Below are positions 1 to 9,780 of a stretch of DNA of 64,000 nucleotides, piece after piece. The stretch comes from CAZGXI01 sp964529715 (GTDB lineage: Bacteria; Chloroflexota; Anaerolineae; Aggregatilineales; Ch27), in assembly GCA_964529715.1 (NCBI GenBank), contig CAZGXI010000006.1:100985-164984 (forward strand), read 5' to 3'. The position numbers and the translations under genes were made by a program. Every line of letters begins with the position of its first letter. The stretch's first letter is position 1. Below the pieces are notes generated by a model. That model worked only from the letters and a program-made list of their open reading frames with translations. It was not told the DNA's origin and ran no database searches.

Positions 1-851
1 CCAATTGCCGTCCCGGCGATGCTGCCCGTGCCGCCGTTGATGCTCGTGCCACCCAACACGACGGCAGCGATGGCGTCCAGTTCCAGGCCCGTGCCCATGT
101 CGGAGCGCGTGGTGCTGACGCGCGAGACGAAAATGTACCCGGCCAGGCCGGCCATCGCGCCAGAAAAGGCGTAGATGAGCAGTTTGTACAGGTCCACCTT
201 GAGGCCAGAGAAGCGCGCCCCCAACTCGTTGTTGCCGATGGCGTAAATGGCCCGCCCGAAGACGGTGCGCGCCAGGATGATCCCGGCGATAACCGTCGCC
301 GCGACGAGCAACCAGACCTGCGTCGGCACGCCGAGCACCTGCCCCTGTCCCAACTGATAGAACCAGTCTGGGTAGCCGCGCGCCGAACGCGCCTGGCTGA
401 TGCCCAGCGCCAGCCCGCGATAGAGCGCCAGCGTCGCCAACGTCATGATCAACGGCGGCACGCCCACCCGCACGATGAACCAGCCGTTGAACAGGCCGCA
501 CACCAGCCCCGTCCCCAGCGCGACGAAGATGGTCAGTTCCAGCGGCAGCCCGGCGTTCATCCAGCTCCAACCGAGCATCACAGCGGCCAGTCCGAACGTC
601 GAGCCGACCGACAGGTCGATGCCGCCGGTGATGATGATGAAGGTCATCGGCAGGGCTACCAGACCGACCTCGGTCATCAGCCGGGCCTGGTTGAGGATGT
701 TATCCACCGTCAGGAAGCGGTCGGTCTGGGTGGAAAGCAGCAGCACGGCCACGATGGCGATCACCAGCAGCACGCCTTCCTGGCTGAGAAACAGCGCCTT
801 CACCCGCGCGCCCAGGCTGGGTCTTTCGATTGGACTCTCGCTGACAGTCAC
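1..851 (-). CDS. Sugar ABC transporter permease (RbsC/RhaP-like), C-terminus beyond window
   Basis: Inner-membrane permease of a ribose/rhamnose-type sugar importer; the 3' end runs off the left edge. The reading frame starts with GTG at 851, four bases after the stop of the preceding permease, and gives a hydrophobic protein. It contains GGIDLSVGS and, near the visible end, VVLGGTSINGGTG, both hallmarks of the BPD_transp_2 permease family. It is the third gene of a minus-strand operon (ATPase, permease, permease). Two different permeases imply a heterodimeric channel as in rhamnose RhaPQ systems. The substrate cannot be read from the sequence. The start is inferred from spacing; an internal start is less likely because the SQEGVLL segment matches the N-terminus of the sister permease. 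Confidence 0.88.
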   Translation of the reverse strand, partial: MTVSESPIERPSLGARVKALFLSQEGVLLVIAIVAVLLLSTQTDRFLTVDNILNQARLMTEVGLVALPMTFIIITGGIDLSVGSTFGLAAVMLGWSWMNAGLPLELTIFVALGTGLVCGLFNGWFIVRVGVPPLIMTLATLALYRGLALGISQARSARGYPDWFYQLGQGQVLGVPTQVWLLVAATVIAGIILARTVFGRAIYAIGNNELGARFSGLKVDLYKLLIYAFSGAMAGLAGYIFVSRVSTTRSDMGTGLELDAIAAVVLGGTSINGGTGSIAGTAI

Positions 852-855
852 GCAG

Positions 856-1869
856 CTACCCCCTTATCAGGCGTATCTGGCGGCGGCGGCGCAGGATGTC
901 GGCCAGCACCGTGAGCAGGATCATCACGCCCTGAACCGCCTGCAACCAGTACGGCGAAACATCAATGAAGATCATGGCAGAGGCGATGGCGCGGATGACG
1001 ATGCTCGCCAGCGTCGAGCCGATCACCGTCCCGGTACCGCCCAGGATGCTCACACCGCCCACCACCGCCGCCGTGATGATGACCATCTCCAACCCCGGCG
1101 GCACGGTGGATTGGATGGTGGTGAACTGCGTGCCGAACATCACGCTCGCCACGCCGGCCAGCACGCCGTGAATGATGAACACCTGCATTAGCACGGCCCG
1201 CTCATTGATGCCCGACAGACGCGCGGCCTCTTTGTTGCCACCGACGGCGTAGATGGCCCGCCCGGTAGGGCTGTAGCGCATCCACAGCGCCGCCACGATG
1301 GTCAGCCCGATCATGAAATACACCGGCATGGGCACGCCCAGGGGGGCCTGCTGCGCCAGGTGGAATTCCGGCGGCAGGTCATAAATCCACGCCCCGCCCG
1401 TCCATAGGATCAGGCCACCCTTGAGGATGCTCATCATGCCCAACGTGACGACGATGGCCGGAATGCGCAGGTAGGCCACGAAAAAGCCGTTGATGGCCCC
1501 CACAACCCCGCCGAAGAACAACGGGGCCAGCCACGCCAGCCAGATCGGATACCCACTGACGGCCATCTGCCCGCTGATCGTCGCCAGCACGCCGATCAGG
1601 GACCCCACCGACACATCGATGTTGCCGGAGATGATCACCATCGACATGCCGATGGCAGCGATGGCCGTGTAGGATGTGTTTTGCAACACGTCCGAGATAT
1701 TGCGCTGAGCCAGGAAGCGGGGGTTGGCCGTGCCAACCACGACCACTAGGGCAACCAGCAGGAGCAGCAACACCCCTTCCTGGGAACTATACAATGGGCG
1801 CAGCAGGCCGCCGACGCGCTCGGCGGGCGAAGTCTGCGAGGGAATTACGGGGCGGGTCGTTGTCGTCAT
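856..1869 (-). CDS. Sugar ABC transporter permease (RbsC/RhaQ-like)
   Basis: 337-residue integral membrane permease of a CUT2-type sugar ABC importer. After a polar N-terminus, SSQEGVLLLLLVALVVVVG forms the first membrane helix. The family motifs GNIDVSVGSLIGV (around residue 85) and VVGGVSILGGTGTVIGS (around 270) are present, and length is normal for the family. The start ATG overlaps the ATPase stop by four bases (ATGA), so the genes are translationally coupled. The sister permease follows at 851. The gene pairs with that permease and the ATPase; no substrate-binding protein is visible, so it must lie elsewhere or beyond the left edge. Confidence 0.93.
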   Translation of the reverse strand: MTTTTRPVIPSQTSPAERVGGLLRPLYSSQEGVLLLLLVALVVVVGTANPRFLAQRNISDVLQNTSYTAIAAIGMSMVIISGNIDVSVGSLIGVLATISGQMAVSGYPIWLAWLAPLFFGGVVGAINGFFVAYLRIPAIVVTLGMMSILKGGLILWTGGAWIYDLPPEFHLAQQAPLGVPMPVYFMIGLTIVAALWMRYSPTGRAIYAVGGNKEAARLSGINERAVLMQVFIIHGVLAGVASVMFGTQFTTIQSTVPPGLEMVIITAAVVGGVSILGGTGTVIGSTLASIVIRAIASAMIFIDVSPYWLQAVQGVMILLTVLADILRRRRQIRLIRG

Positions 1870-3425
1870 ACAGCGGTCCCTTCCGGCATCCGGGGTTGCC
1901 CGGCGGCATGGTTACCGTTATTCACGGCCAGGTCACTCATCATCGCCGCGCCGATGTTTTCCTGGGTGGCTTCAGCACGAGTATATTCGGCCACGATCCG
2001 GCCCTGGCGCATTACCAGCACGCGGTCGCTCATGCCGATGATCTCCGGCAGTTCGCTGGAGATCATCAGGATCGCCATGCCGCGCTGAGCCAGTTCGCTC
2101 ATCAGGCGGTGAATTTCGGCCTTGGCACCCACGTCGATACCGCGCGTCGGCTCGTCCATGATCAAGATGCGCGGCGCACTCGCCAGCCACTTGCCTACCA
2201 CGACCTTCTGCTGGTTGCCACCGGAGAGTTTGTTGACGATCTGCTCGGTGCTGTAGGCGCGGATGTTCAACTGATGGATCGAACGCTGCGCCAACTCCCG
2301 CTCAGCCTGGCGGTTGACGAACAGGCCGTTCACCAGGCTGCGCAACACGGCCATCGACAGGTTTTCGCGCACACGCATCTGCCGCACCAGGCCCTGCGTG
2401 CCGCGATCTTCCGGCACATAGGCAATGCCAAGCTGCATGGCCTGACCCGGATGGCGGATGTGCACAGCCTGGCCGTTGACGCGCACCTCGCCGGAGTCCG
2501 CCGGGGTGAGGCCGAAGATCACCTGGGCCAGTTCACTGCGCCCCGCCCCAACCAGCCCGGCCAGCCCGACGATCTCGCCAGCGCGCAGGGTCAGGCTCAC
2601 GCCGCGCACCGAGGGGCGGCAATACACATCCTGCACTTCCAACACCACATCGCCGATCTCGGCGGGCAACTTGGGGAACAGGTTATCGATAGTGCGCCCG
2701 ACCATCATGTTGATCAGGTCATCTTCGGTGGTCTCGGAAACGAGCTTCGTGCCCACATACTGCCCATCGCGCAGCACCGTTACACGGTCGGCGACCTGGA
2801 ACACCTCTTGCAGGCGATGGCTGATGTAGATGATCCCGACGCCGCGCTCGCGCAACAGCCGCACACTGTGGAACAGCCGCTCCACGTCGGCCTCAGTCAG
2901 CGCCGCCGTCGGCTCGTCCATGATCAACACGCGGGCGTTGAGCGACAGGGCTTTGGCGATCTCGACGCGCTGGCGGTTGCCGACCGTGAGCGTACCGACC
3001 TTGCGGTTCACATCCAGGTCGTAGATTTCCAGCGAGGCCAGGATTTCTTTGGCCTGGCGGCGCATGGCGGCCCAGTCTACCGTCCCCAGCCGGGTGCGCG
3101 GGGCGTGCCCCATGAAAACGTTTTCAGCAACGGTTAACTCAGGATAGAGGCTGAGTTCCTGGTAAATGGTGGCGATGCCCTGCGCCTGCGCTTCGTGCGG
3201 GCTGTTGAGCGTCACCGGGCGGCCCTGGATGCGGATTTGGCCAGCGTCGGGCCGGTAGACGCCGGAGACGATCTTGATCAACGTGGATTTGCCCGCCCCA
3301 TTTTCGCCGAGCAGGGCGTGCACCTCGCCGGGGAACATCTCGAAGTGCACATCGTCCAGGGCTTTGACACCCGGAAACTGCTTACTGATATGGGTAAGCA
3401 CGAGGATTGGTTGGGTTTCGGACAC
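1866..3425 (-). CDS. Sugar ABC transporter ATPase (RbsA/RhaT-like, two NBDs)
   Basis: 519-residue cytoplasmic ATPase with two nucleotide-binding domains, energising the adjacent permeases. NBD1 has an intact Walker A (GENGAGKST) near residue 45 and Walker B LIMDEPTAAL. NBD2 has the usual degenerate Walker A (GLVGAGRSE), the signature LSGGNQQKVVVGKW and Walker B LIMDEPTRGIDVGAK, typical of the RbsA/MglA family. I chose the GTG at 3425 because GGAG lies eight bases upstream and the sequence after it (VSETQPILVL) matches family N-termini. An upstream in-frame extension to 3608 has no family resemblance. First gene of the operon, divergent from the flippase. Confidence 0.93.
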   Translation of the reverse strand: MSETQPILVLTHISKQFPGVKALDDVHFEMFPGEVHALLGENGAGKSTLIKIVSGVYRPDAGQIRIQGRPVTLNSPHEAQAQGIATIYQELSLYPELTVAENVFMGHAPRTRLGTVDWAAMRRQAKEILASLEIYDLDVNRKVGTLTVGNRQRVEIAKALSLNARVLIMDEPTAALTEADVERLFHSVRLLRERGVGIIYISHRLQEVFQVADRVTVLRDGQYVGTKLVSETTEDDLINMMVGRTIDNLFPKLPAEIGDVVLEVQDVYCRPSVRGVSLTLRAGEIVGLAGLVGAGRSELAQVIFGLTPADSGEVRVNGQAVHIRHPGQAMQLGIAYVPEDRGTQGLVRQMRVRENLSMAVLRSLVNGLFVNRQAERELAQRSIHQLNIRAYSTEQIVNKLSGGNQQKVVVGKWLASAPRILIMDEPTRGIDVGAKAEIHRLMSELAQRGMAILMISSELPEIIGMSDRVLVMRQGRIVAEYTRAEATQENIGAAMMSDLAVNNGNHAAGQPRMPEGTAV

Positions 3426-3696
3426 GGGCTTGCTCCGGTTATACGGGCGGCTGGCCCAGGTAGAAATACGACTCATCCCCGCGCGCAATCGATTTCCTGA
3501 CAACAGACACAAGACAGATGGGGGAACGCGCGGGTGACTTATCCAGTTGTGCTCATTGAAATTGTGAAGGTTGAATAGCAGTATATGCCAAAATTGCCGA
3601 AGCGTCAAATTTTTGGGCTGCTGATGCCCTACACTTGGAAAGCCGTGTTGAGTATTGTAGACTGAGGACCATGCTCTGGTCTGGAAGCGATCGCTG
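3426..3696. promoter_or_regulatory. Divergent intergenic region with a possible LacI-type half-palindrome
   Basis: This 271-base region separates the sugar ABC operon from the flippase gene and must hold promoters for both. It is more AT-rich than its surroundings in the part near 3545-3620. At 3485-3496 the sequence GCAATCGATTTC contains the palindrome AATCGATT with a central CG, the general shape of LacI-family operators, about 60 bases before the ATPase start. That assignment is weak. No hairpin or other feature was seen. Confidence 0.3.
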
Positions 3697-5091
3697 GTGA
3701 ACGCCTTATTCGGCTTGCTTCGTCAGTTCCCGCAGTGGTGGCAGAGGCACTTCGCCCGTCCCACCGAACTGCGCAAAGTAGCGACCAACGCCCTCTGGCT
3801 GACCGGCGGCTACGTGCTGCGGCTGACCATCGGCGTGCTGGTCGGTGCGTGGGTAGCCCGCTACCTGGGCACGGTGCAGTACGGGGCGCTGCTCTTCGCG
3901 GCGGCGTTTACGTCGCTGTTTACGCCGCTGATCGGGCTGGGACTGGAGCGGGTAGTCGTGCGCGAGGTGGTACGCGACCCGGCCCAACGTGACGCGGTGT
4001 TGGGCACTGCCTTCGCGCTCAAGCTGGCTGCTGGGATTGCCGCCGTGCCGCTGATCGTCGTGATGGCATCGCTCATCCGGCCTGGCGAGCCGGTGATCAC
4101 CTGGCTGGTGCTGCTGGCGGCGACAGGCCAGGTCTGCCTGGCCTTCGATGCCATCGACTACTGGTTTCAATCGCAAGTCCGATCCAAGCGCACGGTACAG
4201 GTACGCAATCTGATGTTTGTGCTGGTCACGGCGGCGCGGATTGTGGCCGTGTGGCAACAGGCGCCGCTGATGGTGTTCGCCGTCATTGGCCTGGCCGAAA
4301 GTGCCGCCTATGCCGTCGGGATGGTGATCGTCTACCGCCGCAGCGGACAGCAGCCTGCCGCCTGGCGCGCCACAACGCCCTGCGCCCGCGCCCTGCTGCG
4401 CGATAGCTGGCCGCTGATGTTAGAAGGGCTGGCGATCATGATCTATATGCGGCTGGACCAGACCCTGCTCGCCGCCATGCTGCCCGGCGAGGCCGGCACG
4501 CACGCCATCGGCGTCTACGGCGTGGCGGTGCGGCTGTCGGAAATCTGGTTCTTCATTCCGGTGGCGATCACCAATTCGCTCTTCCCGGCCATCGTGCAAT
4601 CCCGCCAGGCCAGCGAGACGCTCTACCGGGCGCGTTTGCAGCGGTTCTTCAACTTCATGGCGCTGCTGTCTTACGCCATCGCCATCCCGGCGACCTTCCT
4701 TTCTGGCTTCGTGGTAGAAACGATCTACGGCCCGGAGTACCGCGAGGCCGGGCCGATGCTGGCGATCCTGGTGTGGGCCGGGCTGTGGGTAAGCCTGGGG
4801 CTGGCGCGCAACGCCGCCCTCCAGGCGGAAAATCGTGTGATCTTCTCGCTGCGGACCAGTGTCTTGGGCGCGGCGATCAACACAGGCCTCAACCTGCTGC
4901 TGATCCCCTCCTTGCAAGGCTTAGGAGCTGCCCTGGCAACCCTGATCTCGCAGGCCATTTCCGCCTACGCCGGGGTGTTTCTGTTCCGCGCGCTGCGCCC
5001 CTACGGGCGCATGATGACGCGCGCGCTGCTGTTCCCGAACCCGTTCCACGTCCCCGGTTCCGGCCCTCCGACCAAAGGAACACTGCCATGA
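3697..5091 (+). CDS. Polysaccharide flippase (Wzx/MATE-like, oligosaccharide export)
   Basis: 464-residue multispanning protein of the polysaccharide biosynthesis (RfbX/Wzx) family, expected to flip lipid-linked sugar repeat units across the membrane. Features include the N-terminal LTGGYVLRLTIGVLVGAWVA helix, the segment RYLGTVQYGALLFA typical of the first helices of these flippases, and about a dozen hydrophobic segments up to residue 450. The start is GTG at 3697. Its stop overlaps the methyltransferase start (ATGA), so the two are coupled. With the following methyltransferase and glycosyltransferase it forms a small surface-glycan operon. Confidence 0.87.
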   Translation: MNALFGLLRQFPQWWQRHFARPTELRKVATNALWLTGGYVLRLTIGVLVGAWVARYLGTVQYGALLFAAAFTSLFTPLIGLGLERVVVREVVRDPAQRDAVLGTAFALKLAAGIAAVPLIVVMASLIRPGEPVITWLVLLAATGQVCLAFDAIDYWFQSQVRSKRTVQVRNLMFVLVTAARIVAVWQQAPLMVFAVIGLAESAAYAVGMVIVYRRSGQQPAAWRATTPCARALLRDSWPLMLEGLAIMIYMRLDQTLLAAMLPGEAGTHAIGVYGVAVRLSEIWFFIPVAITNSLFPAIVQSRQASETLYRARLQRFFNFMALLSYAIAIPATFLSGFVVETIYGPEYREAGPMLAILVWAGLWVSLGLARNAALQAENRVIFSLRTSVLGAAINTGLNLLLIPSLQGLGAALATLISQAISAYAGVFLFRALRPYGRMMTRALLFPNPFHVPGSGPPTKGTLP

Positions 5092-5978
5092 TCCCCAAAC
5101 TGCGCAAAGCGCCGCGCATCGCGGCCCGCCGCCTGTCCCGTGCGATTCGCCTGTCCCCTGCCTGGGCACGGGCGTGGTGGGTGCGGAACATCGTGCGCGG
5201 CCCGGTGTGGTTCACCGACCGCTACGGCGTCACCTGCCGGATGTACCCCAGCGACAACCTGACCTTCTACTTCGCCCAACGCTCGCTGTTCGACGACCTG
5301 GGCACGGTCGAGGTGGCCCGGCGGCTGCTGCGGCCCGGCATGACCGTGCTGGACGTAGGCGCGTCGATAGGGGCGTTCACCCTGCACGCCGCACGGCTGG
5401 TCTCGCCAGGCGGAGCTGTGCACGCCTTCGAGCCGACGGGCCGCTCATTTCAGCGCCTTCAGGAAAACCTGGAACACGCCCCGCAACTCCGGGCCGTTGT
5501 GACCGCGAACCGCGCCGCCATCTTCAACGCCGAGGGCGACGTGGCCCTGAACGTATTCCCGCCGGAATATGCCGAGTGGAACTCGCTGGGAACGCCAACC
5601 ATGCTCACGCGGGACGGCAAACAGATGGCCCCCACCCACACCGAGACCGTCCCAGCTTACACCATCGATGCCTACTGCGCGCGACAGGGCATCGCGCACA
5701 TCGGCCTGCTCAAGATCGACGTGGAGGGCTTCGAGGTAGAAGCCCTGGAAGGCGCGCGGGCGATGGTCGGCGGCGGGCGGGTCGATTACCTCCTGTTTGA
5801 AATCTCGCTGCAACCGCTGACCGGCACCAACCGCACGGCCAGGGACGTGATCGGGGCCTTCGCGGCCTGCGGGCTGCGCGTCAGCCGCATCACGCCCGCC
5901 GGAGAACTCGTCCCTATCGACGACCCGGCGCAGTTCGAGGCGCCTTTCTTTGCCAACTACCTGGCCGCGCCGGCGTAA
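5088..5978 (+). CDS. FkbM-family SAM-dependent methyltransferase
   Basis: 296-residue methyltransferase likely acting on a sugar or glycan intermediate. The SAM-binding motif I is VLDVGASIGAFTLHAA, and the FkbM-type C-terminal signature is LLKIDVEGFEVEALEGA. Start: ATG at 5088 inside the ATGA overlap with the flippase stop, preceded by AAAGGAAC. Encoded between a flippase and a glycosyltransferase, so O-methylation of a surface polysaccharide is the simplest reading (inference). Length is typical for stand-alone FkbM enzymes. Confidence 0.88.
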   Translation: MIPKLRKAPRIAARRLSRAIRLSPAWARAWWVRNIVRGPVWFTDRYGVTCRMYPSDNLTFYFAQRSLFDDLGTVEVARRLLRPGMTVLDVGASIGAFTLHAARLVSPGGAVHAFEPTGRSFQRLQENLEHAPQLRAVVTANRAAIFNAEGDVALNVFPPEYAEWNSLGTPTMLTRDGKQMAPTHTETVPAYTIDAYCARQGIAHIGLLKIDVEGFEVEALEGARAMVGGGRVDYLLFEISLQPLTGTNRTARDVIGAFAACGLRVSRITPAGELVPIDDPAQFEAPFFANYLAAPA

Positions 5979-5991
5979 GGGAGCGCCTGTC

Positions 5992-6933
5992 ATGTCTTTT
6001 CAACTACACGTCCCGGTGGCGCAGATCATCTTCCGCCGCCCAGAAACGACCCGCCGCGTCGTGGAGGCCATCGCGGCGGCCAGGCCGCCCCGCCTGTACG
6101 TGATCGCCGATGGGCCGCGCACGCCGGAAGAGGCGGCCCAATGTGCGGCGGCGCGCGCCGTCGTGGAACAGGCCATCACCTGGGAGTGCGACGTCATCAC
6201 CGATTACGCCGACCGCAACCTGGGCCTCAAACGGCGGGTCAGCAGCGGCCTGGACCGTGTCTTCGCGCAGGAAGAGCAGGTCATCGTCCTGGAAGACGAC
6301 TGCGTGCCCGACCCGACCTTCTTCCGCTTTTGCCAGGAACTGCTGGAACGATACCGGGACGAACCGCGCGTGATGCACATTGGGGGAAATAACTTTCTGC
6401 CCCAGGTCCGCATCCCCGACAGCTACGCCTTCTGCCGCTACCCGCACATCTGGGGCTGGGCTACCTGGCGGCGCGCCTGGCAGCTTTACGACGTGGATAT
6501 GCGCGCCTGGACCGCCGCCGCCGACAAAGGCCCGCTGCTGGCGCCGTTCACCCACCCGCGTGAGCGCCAGTTCTGGCAGCAGATGTGGGATGCGGTCTGC
6601 GCCGCCCGGATCGACACCTGGGATTACCAGTGGACCTTCGCCTGCGTGTCGCACGGAGGGCTGGCGATTATGCCCGCCGTGAACCTGGTGAGCAACATCG
6701 GCTTCGGGCAAGACGCCTCGCACACGGTCTACCACGATCCCCGCCTGATGGTTGCCGCCGCCCCGATGACGTTCCCGCTGCGGCATCCGCAGGCCATCGC
6801 CAGCCACGCCGGGCTGGACGCGCACACGGCGCGGCTGCACTTCATGGTCCCGACGCGCGCCCACGTGTTGCGGCGGGCGATCAAGCGGCAGTTGGGCCGG
6901 CTCCGGCGGGCGATCCTGCGGCGGCGGGCGTAA
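5992..6933 (+). CDS. Glycosyltransferase-like protein, GT-A fold (HlpA-like)
   Basis: 313-residue predicted sugar transferase. The N-terminal half has a GT-A nucleotide-sugar pattern: PVAQIIFRRPE, then LYVIADGPR, a DRNLGLKRRVSSGLD segment, and the acidic motif VIVLEDDCVPDPTFF (about residues 94-108), which resembles a metal-binding DxD region. The IWGWATWRRAW segment is typical of the hemolytic-protein HlpA-like glycosyltransferases found near capsule genes. Start ATG at 5992 is 13 bases after the methyltransferase stop with GGGAGCG upstream. The protein ends in an Arg-rich tail. Substrate unknown. Confidence 0.8.
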   Translation: MSFQLHVPVAQIIFRRPETTRRVVEAIAAARPPRLYVIADGPRTPEEAAQCAAARAVVEQAITWECDVITDYADRNLGLKRRVSSGLDRVFAQEEQVIVLEDDCVPDPTFFRFCQELLERYRDEPRVMHIGGNNFLPQVRIPDSYAFCRYPHIWGWATWRRAWQLYDVDMRAWTAAADKGPLLAPFTHPRERQFWQQMWDAVCAARIDTWDYQWTFACVSHGGLAIMPAVNLVSNIGFGQDASHTVYHDPRLMVAAAPMTFPLRHPQAIASHAGLDAHTARLHFMVPTRAHVLRRAIKRQLGRLRRAILRRRA

Positions 6934-6937
6934 GACG

Positions 6938-6987
6938 CCGGGAATTGAAATCCCCGGCTACAAAGGACAAGTCCGCCAAAGCGGACT
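6938..6987. repeat. Composite palindromic repeat, family 3 (single unit)
   Basis: Two small hairpins in a fixed order: GGGAATTGAAATCCCC, then AGTCCGC-CAAA-GCGGACT about 13 bases later. The same order is seen at 9781 and 61231. It lies between the convergent ends of the glycosyltransferase and ppc. Confidence 0.75.
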
Positions 6988-7036
6988 AAGGCCATTCTGA
7001 ATGACGGTCGGGCGCGTGTGGAGCGCATAACAGGTT

Positions 7037-9718
7037 CTAGCCGGTGGTCTTCATGCCCGCTGCAATTCCGCTGATGGTCAGCAGCACGGCTTCCAGCAGG
7101 GCGGCATATTCCGGCGCATCCGGCGGCGTGCGGCGTAGATCGCGCAGCAATGCCACCTGGATAAAGTTCAGCGGATCGACGTAAGGGTTGCGCTGCGCAA
7201 TGGACCGCTTGAGCACGGGCGCGCCATCCAGCAGTTCGCGCTGTTCCAGGATCAGGCAGATCGTCCGGCTGGCGCGGGCGTGTTCCTCGCGGATACGGGC
7301 GAAGATCGCGTTGCGCAGGGCGGCGTCTTCCACCAGTGAGGCATAATGTTCTGCAATGCCCAGGTCCGCCTTCGCCAGGTCCATTTGCGCGTTCTCCACC
7401 ACCGCGCGGAAGAACGGCCACTCCCGGTACATCGCCCGCAAGAGGTCCAGGCCGTCTGCCCGCTTCTGGATCAGGGACTCCAGTGCCGTCCCCACGCCGT
7501 ACCAGCTCGGCAGGATGGCGCGACTCTGCATCCAGGAGAACATCCAGGGGATGGCGCGGATGTCGCTCAGGCCGGCGCCCTGCCGCCGCCGCACCGGGCG
7601 CGAGCCGATGGGCAGGTGCGCCAGTTCGTGGAAGGGCGTGGCCTGCCGCCAGTAGTCCAAAAAGCCCGGCGTCTCGTAGACCAGCGCGCGATAAGCCGCA
7701 CGCCCGGTTTCGGCCAGGAAGTCCATCGCAGCGTGCCATTCCGGTAGTGCCCCTTGCGGCGGCGGCGCGCCCGCCACCAACAGAACCGCGTGCATCAACT
7801 GGTGCAGGTGACGGCGGGCGATGTCGGGGTTGCTGTAGCGATAGGCGATCACCTCTCCCTGCTCGGTGATCTTGATCCGCCCGCGCATGGCGGCAGGCGG
7901 CAGCGACCGGATGGCGTGGTTGGTTGGCCCACCGCCCCGCCCGATACTCCCGCCGCGCCCATGAAAGAGTTCCATCACCACGCCGTGCGCCGTACACAGG
8001 TCGGCCAGGTTCTGCTGCGCGCGGTAGAGATTCCAGTTCGAGGCCAGGTAGCCGCCGTCTTTGGCGCTGTCGGAATAGCCGAGCATGATCTGCTGGCGCA
8101 TCCCCCGCGCGGCCAGGTGGCTGCGGTAAACGGGGTTCTCGAACAGCGCAGCCATCACCCCCGGCGCAGCCTGCAAGTCGGCAATCGTCTCGAACAACGG
8201 CACCAGGTCGAGGGCGTGCTGCACGCCGACTTCCTTCGCCAGCAGCAGCATCGCCAACACGTCGCTGACGTCGCGGGTCATGCTGGCGATGGCCGTGTCG
8301 ATAACGACCTGCCCATAGCGGCGGTGCGCGGCGGCGATCATGCGCCATGTCTCGACGACGCGGTTGGTCGTCTCGGAAAAATCCGGCTCCACCGGGAGCA
8401 GCGGGCGCGGATTGGCGATCTCGCGCGTCAGCAGGGCGCGCTTTTCCTCTTCCGGCAGGGCCAGGTAGTTGTCGCACAGGCCGTCGCGGCGGAAGATTTC
8501 GTCCAGCGCCGCCGCGTGCACCCGCGCGTCTTCGCGGATGTCCAGCGGCACCAGATGCAGCCCGAACAGGCGAACCTTCTCGATCAGCCGCCCCAGGGTT
8601 CCCTGCGCCACGCGCCGTCCCCGGTGCTGACGCAGGCTGTCGGCAGTGAGGCGCAAATCGGCCAGCAACTCCTGCCCGGTGTGGTAAAAATCTGCCTCCA
8701 GCCGTGCGGCGATCTGGTCCATTTTGCAGCGGTAGGGTTCGCCCGGATAGCGTTCGATGCACTCGCCCCCGGTCAGCGAGTCGAGCAGGGCCGCCGTCGC
8801 GCCGATCTCGCTGCCTGCCTGAGTCAGATAGTCCCGCAGGGCGATCACCTCGTCCAGGTAGACCTGCCGGGCGGCGCGGCGCAGCGTCGCCAGCGTCGTC
8901 AGGGTCACTTCTGGCGTGACATTGGGATTGCCATCGCGGTCGCCGCCGATCCAGGAAGCGTAGTGCAGCGGGGCGGGCAGGTTGGCCCAGTCGCCTTCGG
9001 GATAGTGCGTCTCCAGGGCGACGCGCAGGTCGGCGTTGAGCTGCACAGCCGTCTCCATGATCGTCGAGGTCAGGAAGTAGAGGGCCGAATCCACCTCGTC
9101 GGCGACGGTGGTCTGCGCGGCGCGGGTCGGGCGCGTGTTCCACAGCTCCTCGATCTTCTCCGCCAGGGCATTTTCCAGCGCGCGGGCTTCGCGCGGCAAC
9201 AGGGCCAGCCGGTCACGCAGCGACATCACCTCGGCAATGGAACACAGTTTGACCAGCAATTCTTTGCGCTTGGCCTCGGTGGGATGCGCCGTAAGGACCA
9301 GCCGCACGCCCAGGCGATCCAGCAGGGCGCGCATGGCGGCGGCATCCAGCCCAGCGTCTTTCAGAGCGCGCACCGCCGCGTCGATAGACTCTTCCAGCAC
9401 GCCAGACGCCTCGCGCTGGCGCAGCACCCGCACGCGCTGCTGATCCTCGGCGATATTGATCAACTGGAAGTAGTTGCCGAACGCCTTGATCAGGCTGCGG
9501 CGGGCGTCCAGGTCCGTCCCGGCGATCAGGGTTTCCAGGGCGGCGTCGGCGTCGGGGCTGCCGTTGCGGCGGGCTTTGGCGGCGGCGCGGACGCGCTCCA
9601 CGAGATCGTAGACGGCCTCGCCGTGCTGCTCACAGATGATCGCACCCAGCAGATCGCCCAGCAGTTTGATGTCGGCGCCGAACGGCGTTGGCGTAGTCGG
9701 GTCAATGTCGGTTTGCAT
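7037..9718 (-). CDS. ppc: Phosphoenolpyruvate carboxylase
   Basis: 893-residue cytoplasmic enzyme that carboxylates PEP to oxaloacetate, replenishing the TCA cycle. All catalytic signatures are present: VLTAHPTEAKRKE (catalytic His), WIGGDRDGNPNVT, GYSDSAKDGGYL, the PEP loop FHGRGGSIGRGGGP, and the conserved C-terminal end SGIAAGMKTTG. Length is normal. I chose ATG at 9718; a longer frame to 9832 would read through the family-3 repeat at 9781-9876 and adds no family sequence. Stand-alone gene. Confidence 0.97.
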   Translation of the reverse strand: MQTDIDPTTPTPFGADIKLLGDLLGAIICEQHGEAVYDLVERVRAAAKARRNGSPDADAALETLIAGTDLDARRSLIKAFGNYFQLINIAEDQQRVRVLRQREASGVLEESIDAAVRALKDAGLDAAAMRALLDRLGVRLVLTAHPTEAKRKELLVKLCSIAEVMSLRDRLALLPREARALENALAEKIEELWNTRPTRAAQTTVADEVDSALYFLTSTIMETAVQLNADLRVALETHYPEGDWANLPAPLHYASWIGGDRDGNPNVTPEVTLTTLATLRRAARQVYLDEVIALRDYLTQAGSEIGATAALLDSLTGGECIERYPGEPYRCKMDQIAARLEADFYHTGQELLADLRLTADSLRQHRGRRVAQGTLGRLIEKVRLFGLHLVPLDIREDARVHAAALDEIFRRDGLCDNYLALPEEEKRALLTREIANPRPLLPVEPDFSETTNRVVETWRMIAAAHRRYGQVVIDTAIASMTRDVSDVLAMLLLAKEVGVQHALDLVPLFETIADLQAAPGVMAALFENPVYRSHLAARGMRQQIMLGYSDSAKDGGYLASNWNLYRAQQNLADLCTAHGVVMELFHGRGGSIGRGGGPTNHAIRSLPPAAMRGRIKITEQGEVIAYRYSNPDIARRHLHQLMHAVLLVAGAPPPQGALPEWHAAMDFLAETGRAAYRALVYETPGFLDYWRQATPFHELAHLPIGSRPVRRRQGAGLSDIRAIPWMFSWMQSRAILPSWYGVGTALESLIQKRADGLDLLRAMYREWPFFRAVVENAQMDLAKADLGIAEHYASLVEDAALRNAIFARIREEHARASRTICLILEQRELLDGAPVLKRSIAQRNPYVDPLNFIQVALLRDLRRTPPDAPEYAALLEAVLLTISGIAAGMKTTG

Positions 9719-9780
9719 CGGATACCCACGTTTCAGCAGATGGCAGACAGCGTAACGAAATGCGCAGGTTTTCAGCGCCA

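Noticed and set aside
1674..3137. Long open frame opposite the sugar ATPase gene
   Set aside because: Antisense shadow of a GC-rich gene; composition dominated by His/Gln/Ala/Asp with no domain or ribosome site. The minus-strand ATPase has all motifs.
6729..9143. 804-codon minus-strand frame in another phase of ppc, running into the glycosyltransferase
   Set aside because: Overlaps ppc in a different frame on the same strand and shows only low-complexity Arg/Ala/Gly/Pro sequence.
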